This document shows, one piece after another, positions 1-8,134 of a stretch of 64,000 nt of DNA (positions are counted from its first letter, which is position 1; each line of letters opens with the position of its first letter). The position numbers were made by a program, and so were the translations under genes. This DNA comes from an uncultured Bacteroidota bacterium. GTDB lineage: Bacteria; Bacteroidota; Bacteroidia; Chitinophagales; Chitinophagaceae. The stretch covers positions 1 through 64,000 of the forward strand of contig CAIRYK010000005.1 in NCBI GenBank assembly GCA_903882805.1, given 5' to 3'. The notes beneath the pieces were generated by a model. That model saw only the letters and a list, made by a program, of their open reading frames with translations. It was not told the origin of the DNA and searched no databases.

Positions 1-10
1 AACGACTATA

Positions 11-62
11 ATATCACATAACAATAAAGCCCGCAAGTGCGGGCTTTATTGTTATGTGATAT
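11..62. terminator. Long bidirectional terminator hairpin downstream of msrA
   Basis: Bases 11-34 and 39-62 form a perfect 24-bp inverted repeat around the loop AAGT. The core is GC-rich (AGCCCGC/GCGGGCT) and the arms continue as A/T-rich sequence, so a T-rich tract follows the core on both strands. It lies 17 bases beyond the msrA stop codon, as expected for a factor-independent terminator. The gene on its other side lies outside the window. Confidence 0.8.
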
Positions 63-79
63 CGGGCCTTGGGGGCTGT

Positions 80-757
80 TTACTTTGCGGTTTTCAGTTT
101 GTCTTTAAATACCTTTTTAAACTTATCCACCTTTGGTCCTACAACAAATTTGCAGTACGACTGGTTGGGGTTATCGTTATAATAGTTTTGATGATAATCT
201 TCGGCTTTGTAAAACTTTTTAAACTCCGTAATCTCTGTCACCACCGGATTTGCCCACGCTTTTTCGTCGTTTAGTTTTTTCTTGTATTGCTCAGCCTTTT
301 GTTTTTGTTCGTCGTTGTGGTAAAAAATGGCTGACCGGTACTGAGTGCCTTCGTCATTACCCTGACGGTTGAGTGTGGTAGGGTCGTGGCAGGTCCAGAA
401 AGCAGCCAGTAGTTCGTCAAACGAAATAACCGCCGGATCGTAGGTAATATTGCACACTTCTGCATGGCCTGTTGTGCCATTGCATACCTCTCTGTACGAC
501 GGGTTGTCTACATGGCCGCCGCTAAAGCCAGATTCTACCTTGCTAACGCCTTTCAGCATCTGAAACTGCGCCTCTGTACACCAGTAGCAACCTGCGCCAA
601 ATGTGGCGACCTCTGTTTTGTGCTCTGTGGCCTTCGCTGTGTTTGCATTCATTTGCCTGAACGTTTTAGTTTTTTCGTAATTGTCGTTTTGTGCGCATGC
701 TGCAAATTGTGTCAGCAACAAGGCAAGCCCAAGTAAATTTTTGATTTTGCTAAACAT
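80..757 (-). CDS. msrA: Peptide-methionine (S)-S-oxide reductase, exported lipoprotein form
   Basis: MsrA reduces methionine-S-sulfoxide in proteins and so repairs oxidative damage. The 225-residue product carries the family signature GCYWC at 56-60, where Cys57 is the expected catalytic nucleophile. It also has GTQYRS and a GHAEV segment, and a Cys near the C-terminus (YCKF) that could resolve the disulfide. The N-terminus is a lipoprotein signal (hydrophobic stretch then FAAC, Cys21), followed by a 30-residue linker, so the enzyme should sit in the periplasm or on an envelope membrane rather than in the cytosol. That explains its length compared with about 170-210 for cytosolic MsrA. It is transcribed alone, with a -7 box just before the ATG and a strong terminator behind it. 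Confidence 0.95.
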   Translation of the reverse strand: MFSKIKNLLGLALLLTQFAACAQNDNYEKTKTFRQMNANTAKATEHKTEVATFGAGCYWCTEAQFQMLKGVSKVESGFSGGHVDNPSYREVCNGTTGHAEVCNITYDPAVISFDELLAAFWTCHDPTTLNRQGNDEGTQYRSAIFYHNDEQKQKAEQYKKKLNDEKAWANPVVTEITEFKKFYKAEDYHQNYYNDNPNQSYCKFVVGPKVDKFKKVFKDKLKTAK

Positions 758-764
758 GGTTGTT

Positions 765-772
765 CAAATTTA
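765..772 (-). promoter_or_regulatory. -7 promoter box of msrA (TAAATTTG)
   Basis: TAAATTTG on the minus strand matches the Bacteroidota -7 consensus TAnnTTTG. Only seven bases separate it from the msrA ATG, so the transcript should begin at or next to the start codon. No convincing -33 TTTG was seen. Confidence 0.55.
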
Positions 773-984
773 GGATATATACGGTAGCCAAGCGTAGCCG
801 GATTTTATCAGCGTGCTGATTTAGGGTTTGGTTAACATAAGTAAGGCGGCATCGGCCCCATGGTAAGCAATGGTATACCTACTACCTGCAAGCCGCGCGG
901 CATTGTGGATAGAGCGGGTGCAATACGCACGAAAACAATCGGCAGTACTGGCTGCGATGTGGCTTTTGCTCTATAGGTAGAATT

Positions 985-1932
985 TTAACCAATCTTTTCT
1001 ATACCATCACGTTTTCCGCTACCCGACAGCAGGTACACCACGGCCATGCGTATGGCAACGCCATTTTCTACCTGATCGAGGATGATGGATTGTTTTGAGT
1101 CGGCAACATCTGAAGTTAGCTCCACTCCGCGATTTATAGGGCCGGGATGCATGATGATGATATCTTTTGCCAGGCTGTCGAGCATTTGTTTATTTACCCC
1201 ATAGTATTGCGCATACTCGCGCAGGGTACTGAACAGCGGCTTGTGCTGACGCTCCAGTTGTATACGCAACACGTTGGCTACGTCGCACCATTCGAGCGCT
1301 TTTTTTACATTGTATTCCACCCTTACGCCCAACGACTCTATATGCTTGGGTATCAGTGTTGGCGGACCCGCTACTGTTACTTCTGCTCCAAGCTTATTGA
1401 GGCAGAAAATATTGCTTAGCGCCACGCGGCTGTGCATAATATCGCCTATTATGGTGACGCGCTTACCTTTAAGGTCGCCCAGTTTTTCTCGCATAGAATA
1501 CGCATCCAGCAGGGCTTGGGTAGGGTGTTCGTTGGCGCCGTCTCCGGCATTGATAATGCTTGCATCTATGTGGTTGGCCAAAAACCAGGGCGCCCCGCTT
1601 GCCGAATGGCGCATTACCACCATGTCTACCTTCATGGCCAATATGTTATGTACGGTATCTATAAGCGTTTCGCCTTTAGACACCGACGAACCTGAAGCAG
1701 AAAAGTTGACCACGTCAGCCCCAAGGCGTTTCTCAGCCAGTTCAAACGATATACGGGTGCGGGTAGAGTTTTCAAAGAAAATATTGGCAATAGCAATATG
1801 GTTGAGCGTAGGTAATTTTTTGATAGACCGGTTGAGTACTCCTTTAAAATTATCGGCTGTTATAAATATCTGCTCAATATCGTTGACGGTTAGTTCCTTT
1901 ATTCCAAGCAGATGTTTTACAGATAATGACAT
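985..1932 (-). CDS. pyrB: Aspartate carbamoyltransferase, catalytic chain
   Basis: PyrB joins carbamoyl phosphate and aspartate to give N-carbamoyl-aspartate, the committed step of pyrimidine synthesis. The 315-residue protein has the carbamoyl-phosphate-binding STRTR motif at 56-60, the HPTQ motif in the middle and HPGPINRG near the C-terminus, all diagnostic. The length is normal for the catalytic chain. The gene lies 62 bases downstream of pyrR on the same strand, and the two probably share a transcript. No pyrI regulatory subunit lies next to it. A 220-residue open frame on the opposite strand is a shadow. Confidence 0.96.
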   Translation of the reverse strand: MSLSVKHLLGIKELTVNDIEQIFITADNFKGVLNRSIKKLPTLNHIAIANIFFENSTRTRISFELAEKRLGADVVNFSASGSSVSKGETLIDTVHNILAMKVDMVVMRHSASGAPWFLANHIDASIINAGDGANEHPTQALLDAYSMREKLGDLKGKRVTIIGDIMHSRVALSNIFCLNKLGAEVTVAGPPTLIPKHIESLGVRVEYNVKKALEWCDVANVLRIQLERQHKPLFSTLREYAQYYGVNKQMLDSLAKDIIIMHPGPINRGVELTSDVADSKQSIILDQVENGVAIRMAVVYLLSGSGKRDGIEKIG

Positions 1933-1994
1933 ATAATGATAATGTGTGGTTAATCAAATCAAAAAATACTCAATTACGCTTTGCGTCCCTATAT

Positions 1995-2531
1995 CTACTG
2001 CTTATCCAGCAATACTACTTCGTCTTTGCCATCTTTTTCTTGCCAGTATACTTTTACTTTTTGCGTTAGTATGGTGTCTACGGTATGGCCTGTATAGTCG
2101 GGTTGCACAGGCAACTCGCGGCTAAACCGACGGTCGATAAGCACCAGTAACTCTACTTTTTTAGGGCGACCAAAGTCGATGAGCGCATCCATTGCCGACC
2201 TAATGGTGCGACCTGTATGCAGCACATCGTCTATAAGTATTACGCTTTTACTGGCAATGCTGAAGTTGACGTCGGTGAAAGAAGGCACCTGTATCTCGTT
2301 TCGGGTTTGAAGGTCATCTCTGTAAAAAGTGATGTCCAGCTTTCCGTAATCAATGTTGTTATTACCCGTAATGTTCTTTACAATTTGGGTTATGCGGTCC
2401 GACAGTAGTATGCCGCGCGGCTGAATGCCAATAATTACCGAATCTCTGAATGACAGATGATTCTCGACCAGTTGATGCGCAAGGCGCAGCAGGGTAATGT
2501 TGAGCTGGTCGTTATTGAGCAATGTTTTCAC
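1995..2531 (-). CDS. pyrR: PyrR-type uracil phosphoribosyltransferase / pyrimidine regulator
   Basis: PyrR proteins are phosphoribosyltransferases that, in Firmicutes, also bind pyr mRNA leaders. The PRPP-binding motif VILIDDVLHTGRT is intact, and the protein also has the family segments IGIQPRG and IDRR. The frame is open from a TTG at 2552, but that TTG is the last part of a perfect -7 box (TATTTTTG, 2550-2557). I therefore place the start at the GTG at 2531, giving 178 residues beginning MKTLLNNDQ, the usual length for PyrR. It is the first gene of a pyrR-pyrB pair. Whether it regulates RNA here is unknown, because the promoter leaves no leader long enough for an attenuator in front of pyrR. 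Confidence 0.9.
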   Translation of the reverse strand: MKTLLNNDQLNITLLRLAHQLVENHLSFRDSVIIGIQPRGILLSDRITQIVKNITGNNNIDYGKLDITFYRDDLQTRNEIQVPSFTDVNFSIASKSVILIDDVLHTGRTIRSAMDALIDFGRPKKVELLVLIDRRFSRELPVQPDYTGHTVDTILTQKVKVYWQEKDGKDEVVLLDKQ

Positions 2532-2549
2532 AGCGTTGAAATTTGAGTC

Positions 2550-2557
2550 CAAAAATA
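2550..2557 (-). promoter_or_regulatory. -7 promoter box of pyrR (TATTTTTG)
   Basis: TATTTTTG on the minus strand is an exact TAnnTTTG match. It overlaps the upstream-most possible TTG start of pyrR, which argues that translation starts further downstream at the GTG at 2531. No good -33 element was seen at the expected distance. Confidence 0.5.
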
Positions 2558-2763
2558 ATCATACCTAGCCTATTTTACGAATTAGCGCCGGAAAAATGTT
2601 TTTTGTCATTTATGGCTTGATAGAATTTGGTACTTTCGCAGTTATAAAATTGTCTGTAAAGCAGATGCATTCAGCGTCGCGAAAATCCCTTTTTCTCCTG
2701 TTTTATGGACTGTTTTTAACTACGAAATAATGGTTTTACAGGCCGGTAAAGTAACAATATACA

Positions 2764-3180
2764 ATGCAAGACATTAATGCTTTTTTCGATGAATATGCCA
2801 AGGCGCTGGAGCGTTTAAACACCAAGCTTATGGCGCAGTTGTATAATATTCCCTGTACCATGCTATCAGACGATGCAACAACTATTTTTAATGATGCAGG
2901 CAAACTCGAAGGATTTTTTAATCAGGGCGTAGGCTTTTATCGTCAGTTTGGTATTGTAGGCGTGCGCCCCGATGTGTGGAACCGTAAACCCTGGTCGAAA
3001 AAAATAGTTCAGGTAAAGGTGAACTGGCAGTACTTCGACTTGCAAAAGAAGCCGATTTACAATTGCGACTATCACTATGTACTAAAGCTGGACAAACACA
3101 ATCAATGGAAAATAATACTGTCTGTATCTGAAAACGAGCGCGAGCGTATGGAAGAGTGGCAACGCAGTATTCAAAAATAA
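2764..3180 (+). CDS. NTF2-like/SnoaL-fold protein, unknown function
   Basis: This 138-residue soluble protein opens 'MQDINAFFDEYAKALERLN' and ends in a Trp/Lys-rich sheet-forming region (YHYVLKLDKHNQWKI). That pattern is typical of the NTF2/SnoaL/DUF4440 superfamily of small alpha+beta barrels, a fold used by enzymes and by binding or stress proteins alike. There is no signal peptide, and I see no catalytic residues that would specify a reaction. It is the first of three closely spaced genes (gaps of 54 and 14 bases) that may form an operon. A candidate -7-like box (TACTTTCG) lies at 2631, about 125 bases upstream. Confidence 0.75.
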   Translation: MQDINAFFDEYAKALERLNTKLMAQLYNIPCTMLSDDATTIFNDAGKLEGFFNQGVGFYRQFGIVGVRPDVWNRKPWSKKIVQVKVNWQYFDLQKKPIYNCDYHYVLKLDKHNQWKIILSVSENERERMEEWQRSIQK

Positions 3181-3234
3181 CAATCGCGTGGTCTTGGTTT
3201 GATTGTTGAATTGATAATGTTAAAATAAAAAAGC

Positions 3235-3606
3235 ATGGCAATAGAAAAGAAAAAGCTTATATTTTATGAGTGGTTGGTTTTTATAGCCTACGGCTTTTTT
3301 ATACTTATGGGGCTAACCTGGTTTATAATGAGCTACATGAGCGGCGGACAATTCAACTATCAGGCATTTATTGTTATTGCGCTTTTTGTTGTTCAGGCCT
3401 ACTACAAGCACAAGCTGGCCAACCTTATTATTGGCGTACTCTGTCTGGCGCTGTCTATTTTTATGCTGCTGCAAAGTCTGCTTATAGGTAAGCATGGCGG
3501 TTTCGATGCATTAGCTGTAGGAATGACATCTATGTCGATATTTAGTATTATTATGTCTATGATATTGATGTTTAGCTACACTAAATTGAGCTTTAAAGAC
3601 CAATAA
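3235..3606 (+). CDS. Small four-helix membrane protein, unknown
   Basis: This 123-residue protein has about four hydrophobic segments (roughly 12-33, 41-54, 60-82 and 92-115) joined by very short loops, so it should be an inner-membrane protein with little exposed domain. I recognise no family motif. Its position between an NTF2-like gene and a lipoprotein gene, with short gaps on both sides, suggests co-transcription. Polar residues in the helices are few, which does not favour a transporter or enzyme role. Confidence 0.7.
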   Translation: MAIEKKKLIFYEWLVFIAYGFFILMGLTWFIMSYMSGGQFNYQAFIVIALFVVQAYYKHKLANLIIGVLCLALSIFMLLQSLLIGKHGGFDALAVGMTSMSIFSIIMSMILMFSYTKLSFKDQ

Positions 3607-3620
3607 CCCGAGATGTCATT

Positions 3621-4346
3621 ATGAAAAAATACACCCGCGCAGTGGCGTTTATTGGCTTGTCCGTTGCGCTTACTACTGCATGCAAAAAGTCTGAGTCAGA
3701 AAATCCGTTCAATAATGTGCGTATATCTACTATTGATTTGACCAAGGCCAACATTCACCAGCATTATAGATTTGTATACGACTACAGCAATAATGTAGAC
3801 TCGATAGTTACATCCAGCGGCTTCCGGAAATTCGGCTATTTCGGGTCGTCGTTTTCTATTACCGATGAGAATAGCAATGTTACTACCGTATATGCAAATA
3901 CTTCCGGCTGGTTGCTCAAGGTATTGGTAAAAGATACGATCAATTTTACCTACAATAGCAATAACAGCAGTCAGCTGTCGCAAAAAGACATCTGGACGAC
4001 TACTACAACTTACCCCTACTACAAAAAGCTATCTACTACCTATGCTTGGAGCGGCGGCGATGTGGTGACCGTAAATGCGCCAACCGGTATAGAAAATTAC
4101 ACCTACGAGCCTGGCAAAAATGCTCAGCCTGGCGATGCCTGGCGAATAGACCAAATACTGGAATATGGGAGATCGTATATTAAAACCTTTCACCTGCCCA
4201 CTGTAAAAACCATGGACGGCGTATGGGATGAGCAATATCTATATGATTTCGATGCAAATGGCCGCATTAGTGAACTAAAGAAAATAAAGAACAACAAAGA
4301 TCTTGTAGAGAACGATACAACCGTATATAAGATTACTTACTATTAA
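3621..4346 (+). CDS. Lipoprotein, DUF4595/RHS-like strand repeats
   Basis: The 241-residue product has a lipoprotein signal ending in TTACKKS (Cys21), so it should be anchored in an envelope membrane. The mature part is rich in Thr, Tyr, Asn and Asp, with short strands of the type 'YDYSNNVDSI' and 'YLYDFDANGRISELKKI'. These resemble the YD-like repeats of Bacteroidota DUF4595 lipoproteins. No enzymatic motif was seen. It follows the small membrane protein by 14 bases and is probably the last gene of that group. Confidence 0.7.
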   Translation: MKKYTRAVAFIGLSVALTTACKKSESENPFNNVRISTIDLTKANIHQHYRFVYDYSNNVDSIVTSSGFRKFGYFGSSFSITDENSNVTTVYANTSGWLLKVLVKDTINFTYNSNNSSQLSQKDIWTTTTTYPYYKKLSTTYAWSGGDVVTVNAPTGIENYTYEPGKNAQPGDAWRIDQILEYGRSYIKTFHLPTVKTMDGVWDEQYLYDFDANGRISELKKIKNNKDLVENDTTVYKITYY

Positions 4347-4412
4347 TCTTCGAGTAGGCAACGTTAAATCACAGCGCCGCAACACAATATTGCGGTGTGT
4401 AATATTAAATAA

Positions 4413-5408
4413 ATGAAGCAAGTCCGAATACAGCGAAATATTGCGTTACTATCTGTGTTGCTGTTTTTGGCAAAATTATTGGCATGGTATCTTACTGCAT
4501 CAGTAACAGTGCTTACCGATGCTTTGGAGAGCATTGTGAACATGATAGCTGGCTTTGTTGGGCTATTCAGCATTGCCTTGGCCAACCTGCCCCGTGACAC
4601 AAATCATCCATATGGACACGGTAAGGCAGAATTTTTGTCGTCGGCTGTAGAGGGCGCTTTGATTTTTATTGCAGGCATCGTTATTATTTTTCAGGCCATT
4701 CATCAGTTGTTGATGCCTCACCCGCTGCAGCGGCTCGATGTAGGTTTGATTATTATTATTGCCGCCGGCCTTGTAAATTATGCAGTAGGGAAATATGCAG
4801 AGCGCGAGGGTAAGAAAAGTAACTCTATGGTGCTGGTGTCGGCAGGTAGCCATCTGGTGTCCGATGCTTATTCTACCATTGCAGTAGTTGTAGGTCTTGG
4901 ATTACTGATGCTTACCAACAACCGTTATGTATGGCTAGACAGCGTAGTGGCATTGTGTTTTGCACCAGTAATAATGGTAACCGGCTACCGGGTGCTCCGT
5001 AAATCTGTAGCCGGTATGATGGATGAAATGGACATGACGCTACTAAAAAACGTGATTGATGTGTTGCAGAAAAACCGTCAGCCGCAATGGGTAGACCTGC
5101 ACAACCTACGGGTGATACAATATGGCAGCCTTATGCATGTAGACGCACACCTGACACTGCCATGGTACCAGCTTGTAGCCGATGCCGATAAAGAAATACA
5201 CAACCTGGAGCGATTGATAAAGGCTAATTTCAGTGATCAGGTGGAGTTGTTTATTCACATAGATAGCTGTATGCCTTACCAGTGCAAGCTATGCGCCATG
5301 CCCAATTGCGCGCAGCGCCAAGAGGCTTTTGAGCGGCAAATGGAATGGAAGACTGAAAATGTGTGGGCCGATGCAAAACATGGCAAAACTGTAGCCAGTA
5401 ATAACTGA
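4413..5408 (+). CDS. Cation diffusion facilitator (CDF) metal transporter with Cys-rich tail
   Basis: CDF proteins export divalent metals such as Zn, Fe, Co or Mn by proton exchange. The 331-residue protein has six predicted membrane helices in the first ~210 residues, the family motif NHPYGHGKAEF after helix 2, and HLVSDAYST in helix 5. A cytoplasmic domain follows, with HVDAHLTLPW and HIDSC. In helix 2 the second acidic metal ligand of many relatives is Asn (VLTDALESIVN), so metal choice cannot be read off. The tail carries four cysteines at 286, 291, 294 and 299 (CX4CX2CX4C), a likely metal-binding cluster. It stands alone and converges with the GWxTD gene 19 bases downstream. Confidence 0.92.
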   Translation: MKQVRIQRNIALLSVLLFLAKLLAWYLTASVTVLTDALESIVNMIAGFVGLFSIALANLPRDTNHPYGHGKAEFLSSAVEGALIFIAGIVIIFQAIHQLLMPHPLQRLDVGLIIIIAAGLVNYAVGKYAEREGKKSNSMVLVSAGSHLVSDAYSTIAVVVGLGLLMLTNNRYVWLDSVVALCFAPVIMVTGYRVLRKSVAGMMDEMDMTLLKNVIDVLQKNRQPQWVDLHNLRVIQYGSLMHVDAHLTLPWYQLVADADKEIHNLERLIKANFSDQVELFIHIDSCMPYQCKLCAMPNCAQRQEAFERQMEWKTENVWADAKHGKTVASNN

Positions 5409-5427
5409 TTGCAGACTCATTAGCCAA

Positions 5428-6927
5428 TTAATTACTCAAGTACTGCTCTGCCCTCGAGTTTAGGCTATTTCCCGCATTATCGTTAATGTACAAATAGTTG
5501 CGCCAGGCAGGGTTTTGCACCTCGCCGGCTACCGTACTGTGCAGCAACTTGTAGTCGCCTATCATCTGGTTGGGTTTGTAAAACAAAAACACCGCATTGG
5601 TTACTTCCTTCAGGTTTTTTTGTGTCAGTACATTGTACTGCCATACTTCGTAAGGTAGCGCTCCTGGTTCGTTTTGCACAGTAACAATATCGGTTGGCGC
5701 GCCATAGCGCAGATACATATATCCACGTTCGGTTTCGTACCCGGGTTGTCCGCTGCCTTTAAACAGCTTGTTTACCTCCATTACCCTTGCCGAATATTCC
5801 TTCCATGCCTTGGCAGGGTCGCGCTTATTTATGTTCTGAAAATAGTTGTATATGTAGTAGCGCATATACAGATCATCTGGTTTTTTCAGGAAGTTGTTGA
5901 TGGCCTGTGTGCCCGCATAATCGGAAATGGGCAGCAACATTTTTAAAATGGCGCGAATCTCCCCAATGTTGTACTTCGATAAGAATGTTTTGTCGAGGTC
6001 CAGTACCTTAATGTTTTCTATAGCTGTGTCGTGAACGGCTCTGCTTACAGGGGCGGCAGTGTCTGCTTTTGGTGGGCGCGTGTTCATGCGCTGAAAAAAC
6101 AGCGTTGTAGACGCTACAGTTTGGTGTACATTATTGCCCAGCGAAATATTGAGGTAGTAATTGCCGGACGGTAGCGCCTCGATATTAAAACTACCCGATA
6201 CAGGCATCACTGATTTGGGCGTTATGGTGTCGGTTTTAATAAAATTGAGATAGTGTACCTCGTTTTCTTTCTTAGAAATGGTGACGCGCACAGCCAGCGG
6301 ATAGTCGATTTTTGAGATTTCATTGGCTTGATACAGCTCGGCATAATAGTGGAGGTAGGTGCGGTTATTGTCGAGGAAGTTGGCAGAGGAAGGCAACATT
6401 TGCACGCCGTTCTTTTTGAAAGGCGATGCTATGGGATTATTGAGCGTAGTGTCGAGCAACTGCGGACTGCTGAAAAATGCAGTTTTAACAATGGGCGCGA
6501 GCGTCAGGGTATCGGTATAGGTAAATTTATTGTTGGTATCGGCCAGATCGGTAAGTCTTAGGCGCAGCGTTACTTTGCCGGGTTGCAGGTAGTAGCGGCG
6601 CAGGTCGCGGATGGTTTGAGCCATTAATTCTGTTACATTGGCGCGCGGCACGGTTTGTAGTATGAATTCATCTTCCTTCACAACTCCGGCATCCGTTGAG
6701 AAGGTTATCACCGTTTTTATACGCGCCACAATGCCTTTTTCCGGCAGTGTGGTGTAGCGTATTGTTTGCGGGTTTATTTGCCAGTAGGTTTCAACAGAGG
6801 GTGTAAGTATGTTGCCATGAAGCGGGTCGGGCAGGTAAAAGGTGGTGTGCGCCACCACAGCATCGAGCGCCATAGCCCGAACAGTAGCGGCAAAAAGCAA
6901 TATACATACGGCAAATAAGCGGTGCAT
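5428..6927 (-). CDS. GWxTD domain-containing secreted protein
   Basis: The 499-residue protein begins with a signal peptide (cut near AVRAMA). It has a mixed beta N-terminal half and, around residue 400, the block 'TERGYMYLRYGAPTDI' followed by 'LPYEVWQYN', which is the GWxTD domain of Bacteroidota and Acidobacteriota. The domain's biochemical role is not established, and relatives are periplasmic or surface-exposed. It has no sorting tail, so it probably stays in the periplasm. It is monocistronic on the minus strand. The strands around 60-330 resemble stacked Ig-like modules, though I cannot name them. Confidence 0.85.
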   Translation of the reverse strand: MHRLFAVCILLFAATVRAMALDAVVAHTTFYLPDPLHGNILTPSVETYWQINPQTIRYTTLPEKGIVARIKTVITFSTDAGVVKEDEFILQTVPRANVTELMAQTIRDLRRYYLQPGKVTLRLRLTDLADTNNKFTYTDTLTLAPIVKTAFFSSPQLLDTTLNNPIASPFKKNGVQMLPSSANFLDNNRTYLHYYAELYQANEISKIDYPLAVRVTISKKENEVHYLNFIKTDTITPKSVMPVSGSFNIEALPSGNYYLNISLGNNVHQTVASTTLFFQRMNTRPPKADTAAPVSRAVHDTAIENIKVLDLDKTFLSKYNIGEIRAILKMLLPISDYAGTQAINNFLKKPDDLYMRYYIYNYFQNINKRDPAKAWKEYSARVMEVNKLFKGSGQPGYETERGYMYLRYGAPTDIVTVQNEPGALPYEVWQYNVLTQKNLKEVTNAVFLFYKPNQMIGDYKLLHSTVAGEVQNPAWRNYLYINDNAGNSLNSRAEQYLSN

Positions 6928-7080
6928 TCAGTATTTTTTCGCAAAATACTATATATACTGCTATCGGCGGTGTAGCGTAGGGGATTTTAACATAGCGGGC
7001 GTCTTGATTAATTTTCTTGCCAACAAAAATATCTTCACATATGACTAATGTTGATGGTGTGTCGTGGTGTTTCAATATGA

Positions 7081-7962
7081 TCAAGTTAATATATCTATTA
7101 TATTTTTCTGAATATTTTGCGCCATTTTTACCATGGGCAGGTCGTTGGGGTCGAAGCCAAAAGGGTCTTCAATTTCCTCTGCAATCATCTCCAAGCTGGC
7201 CAGCACATAAAAAACCAGCGCTACTACCGGCACCAGCAAGTAGTGCAGGGTAAAAGCCAGGCCAAAGGGTAGGGTAACGATATACAGGAAAATAAATTTT
7301 TTAATAAACACCGAATAAGAGTAGGGTATAGGCGTGTTCTTTATGCGCTCGCAAGCGCCGCACACATCCAGAAATGTTTGCAATTCTGCGTTTATGATGA
7401 TCAATTGGTCGCCGGTTATGGTATTGTCCTTATACATCAGGTTCAATTTGGTGGCTATAAGCGATGCTACCTGATTGGGTACATGCTTAGTATGGTCGAA
7501 GTCGGGTATTTCAGGGTGAGGTGTCAGGTCCAGTTCCAGACGGGTAGTTTCGGCATGCAGATGCCTTTGCAAGGCAAAAGCAAAAGAGGGTATGATATTG
7601 CGGAAGAAATGACGGTTTTTTGAATCGCTGCGCGGTAAGAATGCATTGATTTTTATTGCAAAGTTGCGGCTGCAGTTTACCAGGCTGCCCCATTGCTTAC
7701 GTCCTTCCCACCAGCGGTCGTAGGCTGTGTTGGTGCGAAATACCAGTAGCATAGAAATTACAAAACCCAGCAAGGTATGTATGGCAGTCAGGTGCTTTAG
7801 CGATGAGTTTTCGGGCAGCGTCAGCCAGCCGGTTTCTATATATACTATAATGCCTGTATATAGAGCGACAACTCCTATCAGGGGGAGCAATACCCTGAAG
7901 GTATCGGCTTGTTTTACAAGAAATACATTTTCGAGCCAGGCTTTGGTGTTATAGCTTACCAT
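7081..7962 (-). CDS. Bestrophin-family (UPF0187) membrane channel protein
   Basis: This 293-residue membrane protein shows hallmarks of bacterial bestrophins: an N-terminal amphipathic part followed by paired hydrophobic helices, the motif FRTNTAYDRWWEGRKQWG near 73-90, and 'EEIEDPFGFDPNDLP' near the C-terminus, which in characterised relatives lies by the cytosolic ion pathway. Bacterial homologues form pentameric cation channels, while vertebrate ones conduct chloride. The length is typical. It is transcribed on its own, divergent from the ABC exporter gene, with a 172-base gap between them. Confidence 0.93.
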   Translation of the reverse strand: MVSYNTKAWLENVFLVKQADTFRVLLPLIGVVALYTGIIVYIETGWLTLPENSSLKHLTAIHTLLGFVISMLLVFRTNTAYDRWWEGRKQWGSLVNCSRNFAIKINAFLPRSDSKNRHFFRNIIPSFAFALQRHLHAETTRLELDLTPHPEIPDFDHTKHVPNQVASLIATKLNLMYKDNTITGDQLIIINAELQTFLDVCGACERIKNTPIPYSYSVFIKKFIFLYIVTLPFGLAFTLHYLLVPVVALVFYVLASLEMIAEEIEDPFGFDPNDLPMVKMAQNIQKNIIDILT

Positions 7963-8100
7963 ATAGTTGTTGTAGGAATGGATTGCAAAGATAGTCGGGA
8001 ACTTGTATTGAGGTAAAATGTCTTGCTAGTTTAGAGCAGAGGCTCACCGACACATTTCCACCATTCACCGAAAAACAATACTTAACCCATATCATTGCGG

Positions 8101-8108
8101 TACCTTTG
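8101..8108 (+). promoter_or_regulatory. -7 promoter box (TACCTTTG) of the ABC exporter gene
   Basis: TACCTTTG is an exact match to TAnnTTTG, 26 bases before the ATG at 8135. That would give a leader of roughly 20 bases. No clear TTTG is present at the -33 distance. Confidence 0.5.
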
Positions 8109-8134
8109 CGGTCGATTAAAACTAATAATTATTA

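Noticed and set aside
758-984. A 49-codon open stretch on the minus strand and a 38-codon plus-strand frame, GC-richer than the surroundings
   Set aside because: Neither has a convincing start, promoter or family match. A weak likeness to an amidase-type GLQVVG segment is not enough to call a gene remnant.
1274-1936. 220-codon plus-strand frame opposite pyrB
   Set aside because: It is entirely inside a well-supported gene on the other strand, and its translation shows no domain.
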